From Amblyomma americanum (taxonomy: Eukaryota; Arthropoda; Arachnida; Ixodida; Ixodidae): a stretch of DNA of 64,000 nt. Every line of letters begins with the position of its first letter. Position 1 is the first letter of the stretch. Location of the stretch: positions 187,609,806-187,673,805 of the forward strand of contig NC_135502.1 of NCBI RefSeq assembly GCF_052857255.1, written 5' to 3'. A program made the translations under genes and the position numbers. Shown one piece after another: positions 56,756 through 64,000 of this stretch. The notes below the pieces were generated by a model, which did no database searches, had not been told where the DNA came from, and saw only the letters and a program-made list of their open reading frames with translations.

Positions 56756-57110
56756 AAATCTCGTCGCGCCAACAGCAGCCCGGATCTGTCAAGAACAGCA
56801 GCAATTCCCCATGTACACGAAGCAAGCCACAGGCTCAAGAAGATCGCCAGGAAACATGGAATATGCATGGCTTTTTCGGCGCCCAACAAACTAGGAGGCA
56901 TATGCGAAAGAGTTAATCAAGAAGATCTGCCGAAAAGCACGTGCAAGATTAAGCACAGGATGCCATATTTAAAACCATGTGTGACCTCAGCTGTATATGA
57001 GGTACCGCTATCGTGTGGTGCGTCCTACATTGGACAAACAGGAAGATGTATCAAGAAGCATCTGATGGAACACTCAACTTCACTCAAGACCGGTACAGGC
57101 AGCAACTTAG
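56756..57110 (+). pseudogene. PLE linker and GIY-YIG fragment, sense
   Basis: It reads IPHVHEASHRLKKIARKHG and AVYEVPLSCGASYIGQTGRC, then KKHLMEHSTSLKTGTGSNL. It is almost identical to the antisense copy at 54240-54560 but in opposite orientation. After about 57110 it changes abruptly to unrelated sequence. Confidence 0.85.
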
Positions 57111-57540
57111 ACAGCAATAAGGCATACATAAGGCATGACCTCCTACATGAAAACTACAAACAAAAAACTCAAAGCAATTGGGAGGTGCTGATTATAGCTC
57201 GGAACACAAAACTGAATGACCGTATACTAATTTTCTACAAAACGGTTGACAATAACAATATATGTTTTGACGGTACAATGCATCCACAAATGAGCATATA
57301 TGTATAGATCATGCACAACTCGTTTGTAGGTCGGGTCACTTCGACTTTAAGCCATGGCCATGAACTTGAGCTGGGGGTGAGGATTCAGCACCCGCAATAT
57401 CACAAACGTCAACATCTAGCAGCCGTAATTGGTTCGGGAATTTTGAAAGATAGAAGTTAGCTGTTCGAAAGTTTCAACTCTAGTGTTGTCAGGCTATGTA
57501 TTCCTGAATATTGGTTTGCTGTGTTTTGTCTTATTATTTA
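57111..57540. other. Non-coding stretch
   Basis: No recognisable content after the PLE fragment. The open frame simply runs out at 57307. Confidence 0.4.
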
Positions 57541-57543
57541 CAG

Positions 57544-57628
57544 TAAAAGCTCACTAATTCGAACTTCAAGGAACTGGGTAAAATTTTCGAATGATGCGAA
57601 CGTTCAAAGTGTCGAATGACCTCCAAAG
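57544..57628 (+). mobile_element. Pogo/Tigger-like left end, host of a PLE insertion
   Basis: TACAGTAAAAGCTCACTAAT starts a typical pogo/Tigger terminus, followed by TTCGAACTTCAAGGAAC and more AT-rich text. It continues after the fold-back PLE at 59157. The right end is not identified. Confidence 0.5.
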
Positions 57629-57640
57629 AAACTGGTAGGA

Positions 57641-59156
57641 TTAAAAGAACGTCTTGCTGGGCAAGTTGGTACATCTTTGGATTACAGGCGCGAAAACAGA
57701 CAGACCACAAGGTAGATAAACGGGACGGAGCGCCACTCACAACTGATTTATTCAAAGGCACGACAAACATATATATACCAGCTGACACGCAAGGAATACT
57801 ATCATGTTCCAATCTGATATGACAGCGAACGCGTGAAAAAATCGTTCTCTGCCCTATACAACGATATGGACGTGTCGCTGACACACATGCTTCTTTTCTT
57901 AGCAATAAAGAATGCTTCGATTAATTCCCTGGCTTTTGTGTCTTTACTTCTTGATAAAATTCGCACACCAGAAAAACATGGCTCACAAGAGCGTGACGGG
58001 CAAGACCTTATATGCTTAGGCAAATTTGGCCCTTCCTTATTTTGCTCCACATTTCTTTCATGTTCCCTGATTCGCTCATTAACGCAGCGTCCAGTTTGCC
58101 CTACATAGGAGCGGCCGCACGAGAGGGGGATTTCATAGACCACACCTTCGGTGCACTTCATGAACGATCGCCCATGTTTGGTGCCACACCCTCTCTCATC
58201 ATTTCGTTCTCTTTCGATGCGAGAACAAAGGCTTCCGAGCTTTGTTGGGGCTGAAAAGACAAGCGGCACACCATGCCTGCTCGCAACCTTTTTCAAATTG
58301 TGGGATAACTTGTGCACATAGGGCACCACCACAGGTTGCACCACCTCTTCTCGAGGGACATCTTGGCCAGCTCTCACAGCCTTTCTTTTTATTTTCTGTA
58401 GTAGGCTTTCTGCGACCGCCGTTACGAGCGAACCAGGGAACCCGGCTGAAGACAGCCTAGCCAATTGGTTTTGGAAACTTAGTTGCATCTTGTGAGAGCA
58501 TGATTTTCCAATAGCGGATTCGAGGCAGAGTGTAGCAATCCCCCTTTTTATTAGCTTGGAGTGAGCAGAATCATATGGCAGAAGCCCCTTTTTTGCGCGC
58601 GGAGCATATGCCTACAAACCTTCTTACCAAGGACGGAAGTTTAAACTTCGAAGAAAGTGTGCGTGATGTGTTATCCTTATTTAGACAAAATGGAAATGGC
58701 TTAAGTTTTACTTGGGAAGTTCCTGAAGGTAATGTTTTACAGTTTTTAGATGTTAGTTTTGATTTTTGTGAGGAACAGGTTTGTTGAGCAAAATAAGGAA
58801 GGGCCAAATTTGCCTAAGCATATAAGGTCTTGCCCGTCACGCTCTTGTGAGCCATGTTTTTCTGGTGTGCGAATTTTATCAAGAAGTAAAGACACAAAAG
58901 CCAGGGAATTAATCGAAGCATTCTTTATTGCTAAGAAAAGAAGCATGTGTGTCAGCGACACGTCCATATCGTTGTATAGGGCAGAGAACGATTTTTTCAC
59001 GCGTTCGCTGTCATATCAGATTGGAACATGATAGTATTCCTTGCGTGTCAGCTGGTATATATATGTTTGTCGTGCCTTTGAATAAATCAGTTGTGAGTGG
59101 CGCTCCGTCCCGTTTATCTACCTTGTGGTCTGTCTGTTTTCGCGCCTGTAATCCAA
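57641..59156. mobile_element. Fold-back Penelope-like element with identical arms
   Basis: Flanked by AAACTGGTAGGA (57629-57640 and 59157-59168). The left arm (57675-58047) and right arm (58783-59157) are inverted and look identical over about 370 bp, so the event is recent. The left, antisense copy has an intact linker plus GIY-YIG frame at 58488-57802 (VVYEIPLSCGRSYVGQTGRC). The right copy has an RT-thumb piece (LSFTWEVPEGNVLQFLDVSF) joined directly to the C-terminal domain by an internal deletion. Tails with ATATATA and GAATAAA face outward. Confidence 0.92.
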
Positions 59157-59168
59157 AAACTGGTAGGA

Positions 59169-59499
59169 ACTGCTTGCATCATGGTAAATTTATTTGGTGA
59201 AAGACTGGGAAATTTTGTAATGACAACAGTGTAACAATGTCTGCTTTTAATGTTTTCTCTAATGCTTCATTGCGTGCATACTGTTGGGAGCGTTGAAGCA
59301 GAATTGCTCCAGAATTGTAGCAGCCTTTCACATCCTTCAAGTTCTGACATGGTGGAGCTTCACCGCTGCTGTGTCACACATGTCATAACCGGTACATCAG
59401 GATGCTTCATCACATACACAGCGAACAGAACGTGAAGAGCGCGCTGTTTTCGAGCACTGGTGGAAGAACAGAACCATGCTGATGCAAGCAAAGGAAATG
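59169..59499. other. Remainder of the Tigger-like element or unique sequence
   Basis: This continues the sequence interrupted at 57628. No transposase remnant was recognised. Confidence 0.35.
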
Positions 59500-59800
59500 G
59501 TGCTAACGCCAGGGGGAAAAAAAGGAGGTCCCATTACAGTCTCTCTCTTTGGGACCTCCTTCTGCATAATTGGTTCGGAAATTTATAAGGTATGAACTTA
59601 TGACCTTATGAACTGTATAAGCAAACAAAGACTGATCCTGAAACACTAACGATGTGCCTATCTTCAACCGAAACGGTACACTGTATTGGGCTATTTGGTT
59701 AGTACACATCTTGCTCTAACAAAAATGAAGGACAGCAAAGAATAGACAACACGGGTGCTGACTGACCACTGAGTGGCGCTGTTCAGCTGGTTATGTTGGC
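59500..59800 (-). mobile_element. PLE 3' tail fragment
   Basis: On the complement, CAGTGGTCAGTCAGCACCCG and the following TGTTGTCTATTCTTTGCTGTCC resemble the PLE terminus at 53740-53790 (CAGTTGTAAGTCAGCGCCTG). A stem-loop AAGGAGGTCCCA/TGGGACCTCCTT lies at about 59523-59562. No ORF was found. Confidence 0.45.
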
Positions 59801-59878
59801 TGCCTGATGCTGGCTGATGGAGCCGCCATCGCTGCGGGTTGATGCGAAGCTCAGAGAATTGAAACCGAAACTAAGCGG

Positions 59879-60280
59879 TTGGGCTGTTCTCTAGTGTGGC
59901 TGCTGATCCGCCAGGACACCTACCATCATATGCATGTCAGAGGTGCGCAAGCCGCTGTGCAGCATAGAATTCACGGTTTGAGTCGGGCTATTTCAACGAT
60001 CTGTTGCCATGCCAGGCATCTGTGTACAAAGCCTCAGAGCCTGTCCGAAATAGCCGATGCAAGACTCGTAGCAGCCGATTCAGCGATTGTCCTTCACCAT
60101 AGATACATGGGCATTGGCCTCGACCGAGCCAGCAGTTCGAATTGTGCAGGTTTCCAATTTTACCAGGGTCGAGTTAACGAGCTTTTACTGCATGTATATT
60201 ATAAGTACTTGTATTTTCTAGAAGCTTCTCCTGTGTCTTGGCTGAGTAAAAGGTTTAAAAAAGCATGGATTCAAAATGAT
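59879..60280 (+). other. Open frame without recognisable content
   Basis: About 130 codons stay open on the + strand. They contain several Cys/His residues but no known motif, and codon use looks unremarkable. It could be chance or a worn repeat. Confidence 0.2.
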
Positions 60281-60282
60281 TT

Positions 60283-61833
60283 TACTTTATTAGCCAGTCT
60301 TGTGAACTATAGAGTAATATAGCCACAGATTGCATCTCACTGGCACTGCATCTAGACACTTCAGCGCACGGCAGAGAGGCTGCATTTCGTCGCTGTAGGC
60401 AGGGCAGTCACAAAGAATGTAGGGTATAGTCTCATCATACCCGCAGATGGCACACGCAGAGCTATCACCCACACCTATTAAGAATGAGTAACGGTTGGTG
60501 AAAGCTACACCAAGCCACAGGTGACACAGCAAAGTTGTGGTAGGCCGGATGGTAGGCCGTTGTGGTAGGCCGGATGGAAGCCGAAGCTTCAGATCAGGGT
60601 CCAAGGATTTTAACTGTGATTTAGAAAATTGGCCGGAATTCCACACAGCAAGCGTGATGTCCTGCGCAAGTGCACGAAGCCTGCCTGCTGCGTCTGTTCT
60701 CGAAATGAGGATCAACACAAAATCGCTGTTGTGGTGAGCAGTTCACGCGTCCTCATCCGTGCGGTGATTGCCTGCAATGCCGCTGTGCCCTGGTAGCCAT
60801 GGGTAGCTAATGTCGTGCCCTTTATTTATGGCACAGTGATGTAGTTGTCGGACTTCCGCAACCAGTTGTTCATGGGCTCTATGACGAAGAGCAGCTTGTA
60901 AGCCTTGCAGGGTAGCTTTGAAAACGGTGAAAATAGACCACTGCTGAGAGTGCTACTGATTTATTCAATGGCGACACGAAGAACGGTGACTTCTGCACCC
61001 GTCGAAGAAGTGGTGAGCTATCCTAACTAATTTCTTTAGTCCTTGTGGGGATGACCACGGAGCTCGAAGAACTGATAGGGTTCACAGCGCCGTTGGTGTA
61101 GACGTGCACCCGGTTTGCAAGGTGCTCAGGGAGATTCAAGAGTGGCTTGTTTTAGTTCTTTTGGCGATAAATCAATCTTCTTCCTGATGCCAGGTATTGA
61201 AAAAAGCACACGGGGATTGTGCAGGTTCCAAAGCGGCAAGGACGATCTAGAGGCGGGTGTAAACTGGGATGGCAGAATGGTGCGATGTGAATCAATGGTG
61301 TTTGTAAACAATGTGTGCAGCCTGGTAATAGGAAGACTGGCAAGATTTTGAGAGGGAGCCCGGTATATATGTCGAAAATGTGCTTTCAGTGCATCAACTG
61401 TTAGGTAGGTAGGGATTGGATGCTCCTGAGTACCGATGCAGCCGTAGAGGCACATTTCGGCAATCCTAGGCAAGTCTAAAGAGCTTGTGCTTGAACGCTT
61501 TGCAGGCTTCGTGTGTTTTTTTTTTTTAATGTTTCCAAGTGCATGGAGGCTGCAGCAAAGAAATCCCATGAATAAGACGTTGTAGAGCTGGATCATTGAC
61601 TGCACTGACGCTCCCCCTGACTTTCCCCAGAAAGGCGTTAGTCTCTTTTTCATCTATGAAATATGGGGGGTTCATGATAGATTTTGGTCAATGATTACTC
61701 CCAGAAACCGATGGCTCTTTGCGTAGGGTATTGCTGTGCCGTTTATGCATACAGTATAATGAGACATGTTCTTGCGTGTAAAGGCAACAAGCGAGCACTT
61801 TTCGGTTGAAATCTGTAAGCACCGACGCACCCT
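60283..61833 (-). mobile_element. I-type LINE 3' half with RNase H
   Basis: On the complement, the RT C-terminus (SLVAFTRKNMSHYTV, then YAKSHRFLGVIIDQNLS, 61833-61675) leads through 61653-61126. An RNase H start (VHVYTNGAVNPISSSS, near 61100) and a C-terminal Cys/His region follow (LLCHLWLGVAFTNRYSFLI, ACAICGYDETIPYILCDCPAY, 60560-60400). RNase H downstream of RT is characteristic of the I group. The expected Asp of YTDG is Asn here. Several stops are present, and it is cut at 61833 by a PLE. Confidence 0.8.
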
Positions 61834-64000
61834 AGAACTGTGTCCAAAGTTCTGCTTTGAACCTGCCATGACGCCGCTAGAGCTGTTGTCGCTCTCGCAT
61901 TCAGTATCCAGGGTTGTCCCCGACGTAGACAAACCAAGATGCGTGAAGGAGTGCTCTGCAATTGTGATGGAACATAGAAGGGAGAAGACACCAAGGCGAT
62001 TGGAAGGGTTAGTGAACTATTTGGTTGCTGAGGGCCTGAGGCCTCTCCTCTCAGACAAGGAAGGGTTCTTTGTCCTCGCTCCAGAAGGGATATTCGCTTA
62101 AAAAGCGGATGAGGTGGTGGAAAAGAACTTAAAGGAAGTAGCTGTGAAGCCCGCTGCCATCAAAAAGTAAGCCATGGGTTTGCTGCAGGAGATGCGTCTT
62201 GACGAACTGGCTGCTGCCACCAACAATAGTAAAGGTACTGTTCTGGACTTTATCTTCACGGCAAAAACCCACAAGCCGGACATTCCGTTCAGGGCAATCA
62301 TATCCAAGTGCAACACTTGGCAGCATGTTGTGTCGGGATTTCTACAGCGACACTTGAGCTCACTCAAGCTTTCAGATCCTTTCTTGGTGAACAATTCTGC
62401 AAGTGTGGTTAAATACCTGTCTGGGCTGGATAAGAAAAAGTACTCTGCCTTCAGCATCGATGTGGAGGACTTATTTTATTCGCTACCCCATGCTCAGCTC
62501 ATGAAGAGAGTGAAAGACTGCATTGTAAAAGACAATGACGAGTTGGTGTTTGTGGCAGGTTGCGGGGTTTCGATAGAAAATTTCCTGGAGCTGCTATCGT
62601 TTTACCTAGAGTCAACCGTTGTTGGGTGGGGCGGAAAGGTGTAGATCCAAAAATCTGGTGTGCGCATCGGCTCCCGTGTGGCACCCGTTTTGAGCGATAT
62701 TTACTTGAGCAGGATGGATCAGGAACTGGCGCAAAATCTTGCTGACCTTGCGCTAAAGGTGTTCCATTACGTCGATGATTTTTTATTCATTCTTAAGTCG
62801 AACTCTCCCAGGGCAGTTCTGGACGTCGTCAAAATTTTCAAAGATACAGATAGTGGCCTGAGATTCACCTTCGAACTACCCAGCTCAGCTACCCTACAGT
62901 TTTTAGACCTCAGGATCCATTATCTTGAGAACAGAGTGTGTTGGGAATATCACCCTAGGACGAAAAAACCTCTCTTGAACTTCAGTTCGGGGCATTCCAA
63001 ACTCGTCAAGGCGGGTATCGTGACTTCCTGTTTAAAAGCGTTCCTAGGGAAATCCTGTACTCACAGAGTGGAGGCTAGCTTCCTGGGGCAGGTAGAGAGC
63101 CTGAAGGAAGCCGGGTATGCTGAGCAGGGGTTGGCTCAGATCTCCGAAAGGATCCTGGTCAAGGTGGGGAGTGCCCATGCTAGTAAAAAAGAGGACGTTG
63201 GACGTAGACAAATGGTGGGCATTCCATACGTCGGAATTTCACACCGGCTCAAAAAAGTGGGGGCGAGATACGGGGTGGACGTGATTTTCACGGCAAAGAA
63301 TAAGCTTGCAAGGATTTGTAGTACTGTGCGAAAGAAGCTCGAGCCTGAGAGCAATCGTGCTGGAGCTGAGTGCTCGATAGCGCACAGACAGCAAACCAGG
63401 TTCACAGAGTGTAAAACTGGAGTCGTGTATGAAGTCCCCCTCTCGTGTGGGAAGAAGTACATCGGCCAGACGGGCCGATGTATTAACGAGCGGTTGGCAG
63501 AGCATCACAGGTCGTTGAAGGGCGCAGCTTCCTCTAATCTCGCCTTGCACTGAAAAGGGTGCAAAGTTTGTTTTCCATGATTGAACAAGACCAGCGTCTT
63601 GTTTAAACACAGGGATCAGGTATGCAGGGAGTTGGTGGAAGCGTACCTGATCAAGAAAGAATCGGATGACTGTGTAGCATCACCATCTGTAGGCCTGATT
63701 GATAGGGAGATACCCTTTTTGCGCAGTTTTTTTAGCGCAAGCAGGCGGTATGGAGTGTTAGCCTGACAGGAGTGTGCCCGTGAGTTTGCTGTTTGTTTGT
63801 TTTGTATCTTGTCTCTGACGATGCGGAGATTGCTTTTAGGTGCGTGATCACAGTGGCATCCTGTTACATGTGCCAAGATAGTGTGCGATAGTGTTTGCGT
63901 TTTCGCTTTTTTAGCCTGTCTTTCTGCGGGATGAAGACACATATATAGGCCTCTTTTCCTTGAATAAAAAAACCAGTTGATAGTTTGTGCCCGTGTCATG
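61834..64000 (+). mobile_element. Penelope-like element, 5'-truncated, nearly complete
   Basis: Reading order: LELCPKFCFEPAMTPLELLS; LLSDKEGFFVL with a stop at 62099; RT FTAKTHKPDIPFRAI, AFSIDVEDLFYSLP, a stop at 62642-62644, VRIGSRVAPVLSDIY, catalytic YVDD (62768-62779), LRFTFELPSSATLQFLDLRI and FSSGHSKLVKAGI. The linker (IPYVGISHRLKKVGARYG) and GIY-YIG (VVYEVPLSCGKKYIGQTGRC, 63424-63483) follow, with a C-terminus broken by stops near 63551. The tail has ATATATA at 63941-63947 and GAATAAA at 63962-63968. RT and nuclease signature residues are intact. Confidence 0.92.

Noticed and set aside
59879..60322. 147-codon open frame on the plus strand
   Set aside because: It runs past 60283 into the antisense LINE and has no recognisable motif. 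Only the unexplained part is mentioned.

Overview
The window is animal nuclear DNA, most likely from a hard (ixodid) tick. The argument rests on repeat content: tRNA-derived SINEs of the tick Ruka type, RTE-like and CR1-like LINEs, many GIY-YIG Penelope-like elements (PLEs), and pogo/Tigger-type DNA transposons with TA target duplications. Only one host gene is recognisable. Three exons on the + strand (33965-34012, 34072-34196, 38691-38793) splice in phase into the first PDZ domain of a ZO-1/Polychaetoid tight-junction MAGUK. A CpG-rich stretch near 4.3-4.8 kb could hold a promoter and first coding exon. Everything else reads as intron or flank filled with nested mobile elements.

Layout. 0-3.5 kb: an unrecognised ORF entering from the left edge, an LTR-like block, and a decayed Ty3/gypsy pol (RNase H plus integrase). 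3.5-6.8 kb: unique sequence, GC-rich near 4.3-4.8 kb. 6.8-10.3 kb: an antisense RTE LINE carrying a SINE and two palindromic insertions. 10.3-13.2 kb: degraded LINE and SINE remnants. 13.2-15.9 kb: two convergent PLEs, one split by a CR1-like LINE. 15.9-22.1 kb: two RTE LINEs in series, containing SINEs, palindromes and a Tigger-like MITE. 22.1-25 kb: mostly unique. 25-32 kb: a CR1-like LINE split by a nearly complete sense-strand LINE that encodes a 2A-like skipping peptide and is itself split by a fold-back PLE. 32-40 kb: ZO-1 exons and introns. 40.2-44.7 kb: an RTE LINE split by a 3.46 kb TA-flanked DNA transposon. 45.8-47.6 kb: a CRE/E-box-rich minisatellite and an internally deleted pogo/Tigger element. 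47.6-53.7 kb: antisense LINE fragments with further insertions. 53.7-59.2 kb: a PLE cluster in tandem, inverted and fold-back arrangements. 59.5-61.8 kb: a PLE tail and an I-type LINE with RNase H. 61.8-64 kb: a 5'-truncated, nearly complete PLE.

Three things stand out. First, the LINE at 26.1-31.3 kb has a 234-bp (78-codon) monomer repeated in frame ahead of a 2A-like motif. Second, PLE-derived inverted-dimer insertions, flanked where it can be read by 11-13 bp direct repeats, recur through the window and shrink to hairpins under 200 bp. Third, one PLE subfamily carries a hairpin whose stem sequence differs between copies while its flanks stay fixed. All assignments come from reading the sequence; no database search was run.
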